In this document: one piece after another, positions 35,398-47,083 of the stretch | How positions within the stretch are numbered: position 1 is the stretch's first letter | How the letters are laid out: the number at the start of each line of letters is the position of its first letter | Assembly (NCBI GenBank): GCA_023512835.1 | Contig: CM042091.1 | Location: 48,501-112,500, forward strand | Reading direction: 5' to 3' | Length of the DNA stretch: 64,000 nucleotides | DNA from: Taxillus chinensis | Lineage: Eukaryota; Streptophyta; Magnoliopsida; Santalales; Loranthaceae | Program-made: the position numbers and the translations under genes | The notes under the pieces: model-generated | Told to the model about the DNA's origin: nothing | Seen by the model: only the letters and a program-made list of their open reading frames with translations | Databases searched by the model: none

Positions 35398-35820
35398 CTC
35401 CAACAATAAAAGGTATAAAAATGGAGACTTCTCTGCCATTTGGATCGGAGAATTTATGGATGAAATCGGGTTTTAAATTTCCAGACACCGAACGATTATA
35501 CACCCAAAGAGAATACGCGGCGCCTAAAAGCATCCCAAGCGCGGAAAAGGTTGCTATTAAGCTATGTTTTTGGAAAGCTCCAACTAATATGAGAAATTCC
35601 CCGATAAAGCTGCTAGTACCAGGTGAACTCATATTGGCCAAAGTGGAAGATAAGAAAATGGTAGAGAGATTCGGCATGGTGCTAACTGAACCTCCGTAAT
35701 ATCTAACAAGTCGAGTCTTATGTCGGTCATATAGAACACCAACACATAAAAAAAGGGCAGAAGACACCAGTCCATGACTTGACATCGGTAGAATGCTACC
35801 TCCAATTCCCTGTATGGTGG
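35398..35820 (-). CDS. nad4: nad4 exon 3 (arm A copy)
   Basis: This 423-nt exon, the known seed-plant length, encodes part of the proton-pumping ND4 subunit: QGIGGSILPMSSHGLVSSAL, YDRHKTRLVRYYGGSVSTMP, ANMSSPGTSSFIGEFLILVG and LWVYNRSVSGNLKPDFIHKF, ending FIPFIVG plus two residues' worth of splice codon. Ser/Pro at conserved Leu/Phe sites imply editing. Exons 1 and 2 are not found anywhere in the window. An identical copy is at 46661-47083. Confidence 0.95.
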
Positions 35821-37912
35821 AAAGAGCAAAAGAAGCCCCACGCACGGGGCGGGGTACGCCGATTCGCCCGAGAAGAACCGTACAAGAAAGCTCTGTCTCT
35901 CATACGGCTTTACAGCTCTGTATTCTGTTGGGTATGGAAGCTCTTTCCGATAAGAGAGTTATGACCCGACTTCCGCTCTCTAACAGAGTGTATCCCCGGC
36001 AGTTGGTATCCCGGATACCACATCTCTTAGTGATTGAACCGGAACAACAGTACTCTTGATGCGGGACTACTCTACAGAAGAGATCGCACGGGTTCATGGA
36101 ACCTAACACTGTCTTGTTGGATGGTTTCGGGTGTGTTCGGTTTCCCAAATAAGAGACCTAAACGGAATCGAGTGTGTTGCTTGCTCTCGATGCGAGATTT
36201 CAACCACCATTGGGTACCGGAAAGGCCGATTCTCTTTCTGTCTGTAGTATGCGACGCAGTCCGAAAGCGACACTCGGGTATTGGTACGTTACAAGTTGTA
36301 CTGTACCCCCGCTGCTATTGGGTTGGCCTGTCATCCAGCAATCACAGAACCCATGAGAGCTGCCCTGCGGCGTGGTGGCAGGACCTATTGGATGTCTCGG
36401 GTTACGTATACATAGGCCGATTCTCTTTCAGTGGATATGGTCCGCTCTCCGGTCCCTATTTGGGTGGTGTGGTAGTACGGGCCCTCTGACTTCAAGCGAT
36501 GTGCTGCTTGCTCCCGCGACGCGAATGATTGGAGTGTGCTGCACGCTCTCGGTACTCTTGGGTTGTGCGCATCTAATACTTACTTAAAGACAGACTGAAA
36601 GGTGTTATGCGAGTCTATTACAGGTTCTTACAGAATACCAGACAGCCCGTGAGCGACTCTTTTGGGTCTCCGAAGAGTGAAACACCGAATAGGCATGGAG
36701 TGTGCTTCGGAAGATTCAGAGGTCGGGTTACGCTCACTAACAGTGTAGCTTTGGACACAACATGCAATGTGTCTGCTGCCTCAACCACCTTCGACGTTGG
36801 CCTCGGGTAGAGCACTATAGAATGGAGAGGTCACCGAACCACTACTATAAGACAGAGAAAGCTGCGGTACGTGACGCATCCAGTATCGAGGGTACGGAGA
36901 TGGGCCACAAGCTCACCTTCATGTCAAGCACTTATAATAAAGATACGCAACACAAGTGAAAACGCGTAGTACGCGACAGAAACGCTTTGTTTCGAGTGTA
37001 TCTCTCCCGTACCGCTTCATAGAAGTCTGCTCTTTTCCAATTCCATTGTCTCGCACGGGCTCTCGAACCTCGTATAGAAGTGATACCACTCCCGGGGATA
37101 GGTATACCTGTTACAAGCGGCTCTCTTGGCCGGCCCCGAAATGCAGTGAGAGCTCTTCCCCGATGGGTGGTCTTCATCCATTTGCACATCCGATTGACTC
37201 GTGGATTCTCCGATACACTTTCTTCGAGAGCATTCATGAGTGTTAACACGATAAGAATGTGCCCTAAGAAGCATGCTCGGAATTCGGTCAATGACATGGC
37301 GCCCACCACCTGAAAGACTCTGAGTATGGTTGGACACGGTATGTCTTAACAGGACCCAAAAGGGTCGTATTGTCCGTGTATGGGTTGGAGCGACTGTAGA
37401 GATGCGGTCGGGTATGGAAGCATGCTGCTCGGATGGAACTGCCCTTCTCGAAATGCCCAGTGATTCTCGAAAAACCAAACGCCCCAAACAGAGCACTTGA
37501 GTGTTACCTAATACAAGAGAGCTCTCTGTCGCATACGGGTTGTTGGGTTGCCTACTCACTTGGCTTCCCCAAACACTGTGCATCCGGAAGCACCCAAACA
37601 GTCGTATCCCGCACTAAGGTGCAATCCAATAGAGCCCGGGAAGCAAATAGCGGAGTGATGCCACCTAACACTTGTGCATACACAGGCAGCAAAAAAAGAT
37701 ACCCGAAGCGAGACTCTCTACTATACTATTATGTATTATGACTTCGGAATTCCACAAGAGATACGGTACAACTTCGAAACTCTATCGATGGCTGCCCACT
37801 CTACTAGTGTGATTGGTTTGACAGCCGCATTCTGCTCTCTTAAGATATAGATATATAGAAATAGAAAGAAGAGAGTTTCAACCGGACCGATTACCCGGAC
37901 TCTAAAGACAAT
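35821..37912 (-). other. nad4 intron 2 3' part and flank (arm A copy)
   Basis: Domain V is at 35869-35910 on the minus strand (AGCCGTATGAGAGACAGAG with the ACGGTTCTTC 3' strand), some 50 nt before exon 3. How far intron sequence extends toward 37912 cannot be told. No exon 2 is present here or in the spacer beyond. Within this stretch an unassigned frame at 36932-37309 (minus) matches the one described in arm B. Confidence 0.75.
36856..36907 (+). repeat. 52-bp dispersed repeat
   Basis: This 52-nt word, containing GTACGTGACGCATCCAGTAT, recurs exactly at 39604-39655 in the spacer and, inverted, at 45573-45624 in arm B. It links arm and spacer sequences. Confidence 0.85.
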
Positions 37913-38321
37913 ACAGAAGCAAGAGCTAACTCAATAGAGTCCCGAAGGAGAGATGCAGTGATACACTACTCTGTTTTGCTTGGGTTGGATTGCTGGGGGC
38001 GGAGAACCCAAAGTTGGAACTCTCTTAAGGCTGCTAAACTCTCTCGAATGCGAGGCAAGAATGACACCGAAGGGGATAGGAGAAACGCGGAGCACAATCA
38101 GAATACAGAACAGAAAAGCGCATAGCAACCCGAATCAGAATGTAACAGAGTTGTGCATCGAATGGCATAGATATACCTGAAAAAAGAGCAATACACATCC
38201 TTCGGAACACTCTTAATAGGCTTTAAGATAGCACCAGCAGCCACCTGTAGTGTACAGGAAATCTCTGACTTCAAAGCAATCTCTTGAGTGTTACCTGTTC
38301 CGAACGGGTAGTCAGTGCTCT

Positions 38322-38393
38322 CTGGAGTAAAAGGATTCGAACCTTTGCATGCCGGTACCAAAAACCGATGCCTTACCACTTGGCGATACTCCA
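38322..38393 (-). tRNA. trnQ-UUG: tRNA-Gln (UUG)
   Basis: On the minus strand this 72-nt cloverleaf has acceptor TGGAGTA paired with TACTCCA, D-arm TCGCCAAGTGGTAAGGCA, anticodon TTG in CGGTTTTTGGTACCG, and T-arm CAAAGGTTCGAATCCTTTT. It is the native mitochondrial glutamine tRNA. It lies inside the invertible spacer. Confidence 0.95.
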
Positions 38394-39979
38394 AGATGTT
38401 ACGGTTTCACAACTTTAATAGAGTCAATCGGATGTGCAAATGGATGAAGAGCTTATTCGGTTAGAGCAAAGCCAGCAGCTCTTTCTGTTACTAGTTGTGT
38501 TTCCAACACTGTACCACTGGAGCATCCCCTTTTTCCGTAGGCTGTTCCCTTTCTCTTGTTGTTTCACGCCTACATTTGGTGCCGGAAGTTGGTGGTACTC
38601 TATCTATCGCTTCTAGAACAGAATGCCTATCAAGCCCCTATAAGAGGTATTCCGCAGTTGAAATTGGAGTGTGAACCGACCCCATTGGAGAAATGCTTTC
38701 CTTACCTTACTAAGAGTTCCATCCTCTGACCTCGGATACACGTGCGCTTACCGTCCATTCCCATACGGTTTCCCCCAGCCGCCTTTCACACGATACGAAA
38801 TGTTTAATCCCAACTCTCACACCGAACATGTCTTGACTAACAACATTGCCCTAGAGACGCGACTCGTGCTTGCGCGCTTGACTTGGCTGCAGCCGGGAAT
38901 TCTCTACTGACTCTTACGCGAACATACGAGAATCGGTACGCACTACCTTTTTACAAATCTGTTTTAGCTCTGGAATGGAAGCAACTCTGAACTCGCTACG
39001 CTATAGACTCTCTCCCCGCCGCGGACGACTTGGTATTCCTATCGATTGTTACCTCCCCAGCTTTCGTAGTCTACCCTCTTTTCGAAGACTCGCTAGCAAC
39101 CTGCCTAATACCTCTCTTCTTGGACTCCTATCAATGACAGAAGAAAAGCATCTATCTCCCTTTCTCGGAATTGATAACAATACCATAGCTCGGTACCTTG
39201 GGAGTTCGGTTTTTCTGCTATTGGTGCTTCGATTCCGTTATAGTTTCCCTGTGTCCGGTATGAAATTGGAGTGTAACTCAGCGACTACTCTTATCGAATG
39301 CATTGCGAGAGCATAGTGTGCTATTCAAGAAAGAGAATCACTCTCTGCTGTTCCACTACACAGTCCTTTGAAAGCGTACTCCCTTTCGAATTCCGCCGAA
39401 ACCTCTTTCAACCCAAGAGATAAAGGAGGTGTATGCGGCTCGAGTTCTCGTAAACATGCAACAAGAAAGGCGTTCCGGTAGTCCTTGTGTTAAATTTGCA
39501 CTATAGAACAGATAAGAGTTTCCATCTTTCAGAGCTCTTCTCATGGGCGCTTAAGGACGGAAAACAAGGACCGAGAAGAGTCAACTACAAATCTCTTGGA
39601 GGCAGAAAGCTGCGGTACGTGACGCATCCAGTATCGAGGGTACGGAGATGGGCCAGAAAGCTCGGCTGAGTTCACCGAGTCCAGGAGCCGTATTGCCTTT
39701 TCCTTTCCGCGACCGATAGTATGATGCACACTCTCCAGGGTATCCAACGATTTCAAACAGTAGACCTTTTGCTTAACACGCTTTCGGATGTGTTCTTAAG
39801 AGAGCAAACCACCGACCGGGCCTATACAGGGCGGCCATACATAGGCCTTTAGGTGTTGTACTTAGTAGAGTGCTTTTCTTTCCAGAGTGTTACCAGCCCT
39901 TTCTGTGCTTCCATAAGAGTGTCCTTTCATGAAAGAGTGTCTTAGAGACCGGGAGTTCCACAAAACAGAGAGAGCTACT

Positions 39980-41307
39980 ACTGCAACGAATTTGATGGCA
40001 TAGATATACCTGAAAGCAGTGCCACTAACAGACTCAAACCTGAAAGCAGAGGAAGTACTCGACATCCTATCACTTCTGACTTTTTATGGAATTCTCTGTT
40101 AGCAGTTCACTTTTTCGGGGTTGCTTAGGGCATGGATGTCCATTCTTCTGTGTCTCCTAGGGGAGTTTTTGAAGGCTTTTCCGTTTATCTTACGTCCGGG
40201 TAGCAGATCCTTAAAGAGTGTCTTGATTTGCCAGACCGTTTGGCTTCAGAGAATTCGAAACAAGAGTTTGGAGGAGACAGCGTATTTGTTTTTTCGGACA
40301 GAGCTTGTAGCCTCACAAGTTTCTCTGTTTTGTGGAATGGAGAGTACTACCCAGCCTTCGGATAGCTAGCTAACAGCAAGAAAGTGGGTGCATTCATAGC
40401 ACACAATGTATACCTTTCCGCGCATCCAAAGACAGCGAAGCCTATAGAAGCGTACACGATAGGCACTCGAGCTTTTCTCTTCAGCGAGCTCCCGGATTTC
40501 ATGATGGTATTACGGCTTTCTAACGCAACACGCAAAAGACGCTTCTGTTAGCTCCTTAAGACCACTATGTACCCGAACCGAAAGTGAATCTTCGAGTCCC
40601 CTCTGCGCCTTTAGTAGACCTCTCTTGTCTGGTGCCGTATCGCGTTGCTCTTTCGTTTGGACATGAAGTTTTCAAACAGTGAGTGTTCTCTCCTAGGAAA
40701 GAATGGCTGGCATCGGCTTTGCTATCTAGGGAAGCTTTCGGAATGATAGGTATGACTCTTTCAGACTTCCAACACGTGTCGAATACGGTACTCGAGAGAA
40801 GGTTAGGCTTTCGCCACATTCGTTGCGTTTCAGTAACCTCTTTTCTTGACAGAGTTCGGAGTTCAGGGAAGCCCGGAAAACTCGATAGACACGGGACACA
40901 GAATAAGAGAACAGAATGACAGAACACACCTGTTCGATTAAAGAGGATAGACTACGAAAGCTGGGGGCCCAAGGGTAAGGTCCGGCTCTAGGCGTACAAA
41001 CCGTGTGGGATAGACACTCTCGCTTCGGGTATCTTAGAAGCGTGAACAGCCTTCGGATAGCTAGCTAACAGCAAGAAAGTGGGTGCCCAGTCCCCAAGAA
41101 ACCCTAGGAGAGTTCCTCTTCTCGTATACGGGGAGTGTGTTGACCTCTTTACCGAATTCGGCTGTCTCGCGACACAAGAATGACTCGTTTTTCTACAGGA
41201 AAGTGCTGGATCGATAGACCCCTCTTTCTAAAGTAAAAATGAAACAGGTTTGAGTCTGTTAGTGGCACTGCTTTCAGGTATATCTATGCCATCAAATTCG
41301 TTGCAGT
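39980..41307. repeat. 63-bp inverted repeat pair
   Basis: The 63 nt at 39980-40042 occur as an exact reverse complement at 41245-41307. The shared sequence contains GGCATAGATATACCTGAAAG, of which a part is also present near 38164. The pair encloses 1.2 kb and could invert it or form a long stem in RNA. Confidence 0.9.
40352..41086 (+). repeat. 40-bp direct repeat pair
   Basis: The 40 nt at 40352-40391, containing TTCGGATAGCTAGCTAACAG, recur exactly at 41047-41086. The pair lies inside the region bounded by the 63-bp inverted repeat. Confidence 0.9.
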
Positions 41308-44300
41308 GTACTACTCGACTCTTCCGGCCGTACCCATCCGAAACCTTTTCTTCTCGGACTACCCATTTCCATTGTTGTTGCTTTAAGCAATTGCGAACAT
41401 ACACGACAGAATGCCCCCTTTTGAAAGTGCTTTCTTTTAGAGAGGCAGAAATGTCATGCTTCGGTCACCAATCTTCGATGACAGAGGTGCCCTTACTCTT
41501 CCGGTTTGAAAAGTCGCTTATGGGAGACTGTCTTTCGAGCTTCTATGGTGTTCGATTTCGAGTGGAAGGGTTGCTTTTCAGCGAGCGGAGAGACCTCTAA
41601 AAACAGAGTCGTACTTGATACACCCTACGGTAGTAGAGCACTTCGTACCTTTGTTTCACAGTGTATTCGGCCGACTAAGAGAAAGGGAGATGCTTCCGTC
41701 CTTGCTAGAAGAAAAAGAGCTGTCCCCGCGGCAAATGGTGTGTTCTTCTTACGGAATGGGTTCGATTTCAAGCATGCTTAAGAAAGAGCTGTGTGTCTTC
41801 TGCGCGGAAAGGATATCACTTCAAGAGTCCGACGAAAGGGGGCGGCAGCATACATAACCTTCTCTAACTATACAAAAAACCGTATGATAAGAGTGGAGTG
41901 GAACGGCACCAAACAGACTATACCGGGAACGCATAGAAGCTCGAAAGACAGTCTCTCATTCCAGAGTCCTAGTAGGGGAGAGTTGACCTCTTTACCGAGT
42001 GAAAAGTGCGTTACGAAGAGACGATTCCGAAATCTACGTAGAGTTGGATCGACAATAGATACACTAGACTGCCGTGTGCGGGAGTTGCTGTTGCTTTGGA
42101 AGTGTTTGAAAGAAACTCTGTTTTACCGAGTGAAGAGTGTTCGAAAGGGTATGTGAGTTGCGAATTCTCTGTGTTGTTGAATCTGTTGCTATAGCAATCC
42201 GGGATATGACTCTATGGTGGGCCCGCTGCTGGGTAGAGAAAAGCACATTCCAAAACCGAGAGGTTGTCGAGTTCCACATCCAAAGCAAGCTCTACTTAGG
42301 TGGTTAAAAGCAGTTCCGTTTAGAGACACAAGTTTCAAGGATACAACAAGCGACAGCGACCCATATCGGCCGGGTTACTTTGAGTTGTGAAGCGGAAGTG
42401 GTTATTAATACAGCAAATTCCAGACTGAAAGCGGAGTCGAATACAACAGAAGGGGAAAACGCACGACCAAAGGAAACCATAAGGAGCTATTTGGATGTAC
42501 TCAGAGAAGAAACAGAAAACATGTCATGGGTGGGCGAGTCTAGTCTCTGTTTTGGGCACTTATGATTATGAAACAAGAACAGACTTACTCTTTATGGGAT
42601 AACTCTAAACTCTAACAACACAACTACAACTGAAAGTTTCCGTACACTCTACGATTTGCGACCCGGAGCGTAACCCGGATATGGAGTTCGGCCCAACAAC
42701 CGGTGGTGTCTTTGCCACTACACTAAGAGATGCTCTTATAAAGACGAATCGGTCGGTACGATAGATATCCCTTATTCTTGTGTTGGGAGCGCGGGAGTAC
42801 CTTTTGGAAGGGCTCGCTCAGTTCCCAAGAAACCCTAGGGTAGGGATCCTACCTCAACACTAAAGGGTGAAACCCCAGAAGAGTGGACACAGCTCCGGTC
42901 CGGCACGTAAGTTGTACACGGGATGCTACCAGCATACAGGAGAGTACTTGAGTTTGCTCTCTAAATTCTGCATTTAGGTCTCTTTAGACAAACGTGTAAT
43001 CCGCCTTTCCATCGAGGAGGCCCCTTCGGGTAATAGCGATGTCCAAATCCGGTACGAGTTGTGAAACCTGCTATCTGTTCTGTATTGTAGTCAGACTGAA
43101 AAACCCTAGGAGTGGGGGATGTCCGTGAGACTACCTTGCCCTGCCCCGCTGGGATTCTACAGGCATAGGGTTACAGGAGAGCTCTCTTTTCGGATACTTG
43201 AACACCCGGAAGCAAGTTGAATACAAGTGCTGCACACCTCTTTCAACCTCTACGCAGATCGGCGTGATACTCGTTTGTACAACTCTCTTTTCACCTCTCT
43301 TGAGTTTAAAGAAGATCTCTGATTTGCTGGTAACGTTAGACATGCTGTTTTGGACAGTTGTTACCCTCGGGGAAAGAGCTGGTACGAAATCCGCGTACGC
43401 CAATAGAGTCAAATGCGGCGGGGATCCCTAGGGTTTCCTCTCTTATCTGAAAGTGTGCCCACTCCAATCTCTTTGGCTCTCATACAAGCTCTTCTACAAG
43501 ACAGTGTACTTTTCTAGAACTGCGAAACCGCTATGTGTTGTCTCTAGAGCGTAATCGAAAACCGCCGCCATACAACACGTCGAAAATGCTTTTCAAGGAA
43601 TCTTCTGTTAGGAGCACACGCGTTCCACCTTTCAAGCTCTTTTCCGGCCCGATCTTCCATAGGAGAACTACCAACAATAAATAGTGCACTCTCCGAGAGT
43701 CATGAGAATGACAACAGTGCTGCTACAGCGTATCGTTCTCTCTAACAGTAGCAAGAAAGCGTATCTAAACCCCGCGGCGGGACAACCTCTCCAGTTCCGG
43801 GCATAAAAGTTTTCGTAATACGAGATAAGAAATGCGACTAGCACACTCAATCACGTATAGGATAGGAGGTGCCTTAGGGGTACAAATACAATAAAGCATA
43901 TCGAAAAGTGGTGCATTTGGAACAACCGAGCACTTGTGGAATACGTAACTCTAGTTGGAACCCCCCGTTTTGAAGAGAGCTCTCTTAAGGCTGCTAATTC
44001 AAGAATGGTGTTTTACATAGATAGTTGGAACGTGGTTACACGCACAACAGCAGAATGGAGAGGTGGAAGGCTGCTACTTGGTGTTGGAATATTGGGATTG
44101 GTGCAGGGACATGATACAGTAGTGGACTTGTGTCTCTTTTTCTGTGTGGAACAAAAGGTTCTCCCAAAAGAGTCGTGTACGGGCTGTCTGGTATTCTGGG
44201 TCTGTCTCTTCTGTCTTAGCAGCTCTATAAGAAAACTCTGTTTTACCGAGTGAAGAGCTTCTAAAAAGTCTTGGGTGGAAGGTGGTTGCTTTTCCGGTAC

Positions 44301-44569
44301 CAGAATGGAGAGTTGTTGTCGGACAGGGCTCATGTACTAGCCCGCTTTCCAGACACTGTGTTTTCTACGGGTCTCTTCTTTAGGGGGTTACAAGCAACTG
44401 GGTCGCTCTCACTCGGAAAAACAGAGCCTATAAAGGGGGCGGCAGCATACATAACCTTCTCTCTTTGTAGTGTCGGGAGATCTGGGTTCTCTTATAGAGG
44501 CCTTTTTGTCAGACACATAACATAAAGGGTAACAACTACATCTTGCAGGAGCGTGTACGGAATTCAAGA

Positions 44570-46660
44570 TTGTCTTTAGAGTCCGGGTAATCGGTCCGGT
44601 TGAAACTCTCTTCTTTCTATTTCTTTCTATCTATATCTTAAGAGAGCAGAATGCGGCTGTCAAACCAATCACACTAGTAGAGTGGGCAGCCATCGATAGA
44701 GTTTCGAAGTTGTACCGTATCTCTTGTGGAATTCCGAAGTCATAATACATAATAGTATAGTAGAGAGTCTCGCTTCGGGTATCTTTTTTTGCTGCCTGTG
44801 TATGCACAAGTGTTAGGTGGCATCACTCCGCTATTTGCTTCCCGGGCTCTATTGGATTGCACCTTAGTGCGGGATACGACTGTTTGGGTGCTTCCGGATG
44901 CACAGTGTTTGGGGAAGCCAAGTGAGTAGGCAACCCAACAACCCGTATGCGACAGAGAGCTCTCTTGTATTAGGTAACACTCAAGTGCTCTGTTTGGGGC
45001 GTTTGGTTTTTCGAGAATCACTGGGCATTTCGAGAAGGGCAGTTCCATCCGAGCAGCATGCTTCCATACCCGACCGCATCTCTACAGTCGCTCCAACCCA
45101 TACACGGACAATACGACCCTTTTGGGTCCAATAAGACATACCGTGTCCAACCATACTCAGAGTCTTTCAGGTGGTGGGCGCCATGTCATTGACCGAATTC
45201 CGAGCATGCTTCTTAGGGCACATTCTTATCGTGTTAACACTCATGAATGCTCTCGAAGAAAGTGTATCGGAGAATCCACGAGTCAATCGGATGTGCAAAT
45301 GGATGAAGACCACCCATCGGGGAAGAGCTCTCACTGCATTTCGGGGCCGGCCAAGAGAGCCGCTTGTAACAGGTATACCTATCCCCGGGAGTGGTATCAC
45401 TTCTATACGAGGTTCGAGAGCCCGTGCGAGACAATGGAATTGGAAAAGAGCAGACTTCTATGAAGCGGTACGGGAGAGATACACTCGAAACAAAGCGTTT
45501 CTGTCGCGTACTACGCGTTTTCACTTGTGTTGCGTATCTATATTAGATGTGCTTGACATGAAGGTGAGCTTGTGGCCCATCTCCGTACCCTCGATACTGG
45601 ATGCGTCACGTACCGCAGCTTTCTCTGTCTTATAGTAGTGGTTCGGTGACCTCTCCATTCTATAGTGCTCTACCCGAGGCCAACGTCGAAGGTGGTTGAG
45701 GCAGCAGACACATTGCATGTTGTGTCCAAAGCTACACTGTTAGTGAGCGTAACCCGACCTCTGAATCTTCCGAAGCACACTCCATGCCTATTCGGTGTTT
45801 CACTCTTCGGAGACCCAAAAGAGTCGCTCACGGGCTGTCTGGTATTCTGTAAGAACCTGTAATAGACTCGCATAACACCTTTCAGTCTGTCTTTAAGTAA
45901 GTATTAGATGCGCACAACCCAAGAGTACCGAGAGCGTGCAGCACACTCCAATCATTCGCGTCGCGGGAGCAAGCAGCACATCGCTTGAAGTCAGAGGGCC
46001 CGTACTACCACACCACCCAAATAGGGACCGGAGAGCGGACCATATCCACTGAAAGAGAATCGGCCTATGTATACGTAACCCGAGACATCCAATAGGTCCT
46101 GCCACCACGCCGCAGGGCAGCTCTCATGGGTTCTGTGATTGCTGGATGACAGGCCAACCCAATAGCAGCGGGGGTACAGTACAACTTGTAACGTACCAAT
46201 ACCCGAGTGTCGCTTTCGGACTGCGTCGCATACTACAGACAGAAAGAGAATCGGCCTTTCCGGTACCCAATGGTGGTTGAAATCTCGCATCGAGAGCAAG
46301 CAACACACTCGATTCCGTTTAGGTCTCTTATTTGGGGCCCACGAACACACCCGAAACCATCCAACAAGACAGTGTTAGGTTCCATGAACCCGTGCGATCT
46401 CTTCTGTAGAGTAGTCCCGCATCAAGAGTACTGTTGTTCCGGTTCAATCACTAAGAGATGTGGTATCCGGGATACCAACTGCCGGGGATACACTCTGTTA
46501 GAGAGCGGAAGTCGGGTCATAACTCTCTTATCGGAAAGAGCTTCCATACCCAACAGAATACAGAGCTGTAAAGCCGTATGAGAGACAGAGCTTTCTTGTA
46601 CGGTTCTTCTCGGGCGAATCGGCGTACCCCGCCCCGTGCGTGGGGCTTCTTTTGCTCTTT
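44570..46660 (+). other. nad4 intron 2 3' part and flank (arm B copy)
   Basis: Domain V is at 46571-46612, just before exon 3. The upstream limit of the intron is unclear. The word ATCACTAAGAGATGTGGTAT at 46447-46466 is ordinary arm sequence. No exon 2 is found. Confidence 0.75.
45171..45635 (+). other. Unassigned 154-codon open frame
   Basis: The frame reads MVGAMSLTEFRACFLGHILI, then RGRALTAFRGRPREPLVTGI. I do not recognise it. It lies sense to nad4, upstream of exon 3, probably inside intron 2 sequence. It has a counterpart in arm A (36932-37309), but there it stops earlier because of a difference cluster near 36918-36930. Loss of frame between otherwise identical copies argues against strong selection on the tail. 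Confidence 0.3.
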
Positions 46661-47083
46661 CCACCATACAGGGAATTGGAGGTAGCATTCTACCGATGTC
46701 AAGTCATGGACTGGTGTCTTCTGCCCTTTTTTTATGTGTTGGTGTTCTATATGACCGACATAAGACTCGACTTGTTAGATATTACGGAGGTTCAGTTAGC
46801 ACCATGCCGAATCTCTCTACCATTTTCTTATCTTCCACTTTGGCCAATATGAGTTCACCTGGTACTAGCAGCTTTATCGGGGAATTTCTCATATTAGTTG
46901 GAGCTTTCCAAAAACATAGCTTAATAGCAACCTTTTCCGCGCTTGGGATGCTTTTAGGCGCCGCGTATTCTCTTTGGGTGTATAATCGTTCGGTGTCTGG
47001 AAATTTAAAACCCGATTTCATCCATAAATTCTCCGATCCAAATGGCAGAGAAGTCTCCATTTTTATACCTTTTATTGTTGGAG
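46661..47083 (+). CDS. nad4: nad4 exon 3 (arm B copy)
   Basis: This has the same 423-nt exon content as arm A: QGIGGSILPMSSHGLVSSAL, RYYGGSVSTMPNLSTIFLSS, GEFLILVGAFQKHSLIATFS and FIPFIVG. It is followed in cis by intron 3 and exon 4. If nad4 is expressed, either arm can supply exons 3-4, because both carry the same domain V and splice sites. Confidence 0.95.

Larger units (their letters stand above)
32941..37912 (+). repeat. 4,972-bp inverted repeat, arm A
   Basis: Every position i here matches position 82,481 minus i (82,480 over about 36.1-37.3 kb) on the opposite strand in arm B (44569-49540). Identity stops sharply at both borders. I saw only a few small difference clusters (near 36142, 36918, 37347 and 37853). 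This arm holds nad4 exons 4 and 3 on the minus strand. A repeat of this size in plant mitochondria normally recombines often, flipping the enclosed 6.66 kb. Confidence 0.97.
37913..44568. other. 6.66-kb spacer between the inverted-repeat arms
   Basis: The only gene I recognise is trnQ(UUG). The spacer is crowded with short repeats: a 63-bp inverted pair, a 40-bp direct pair, a 30-nt word at 38421-38450 shared with 45280-45309, a 27-nt word near 41839 and 44436 (GGGGCGGCAGCATACATAAC), and a CTCTGTTTTACCGAGTGAAG word near 42117 and 44237. No nad4 exon 1 or 2 is present on either strand. Recombination across the flanking arms would invert this segment. Confidence 0.75.
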
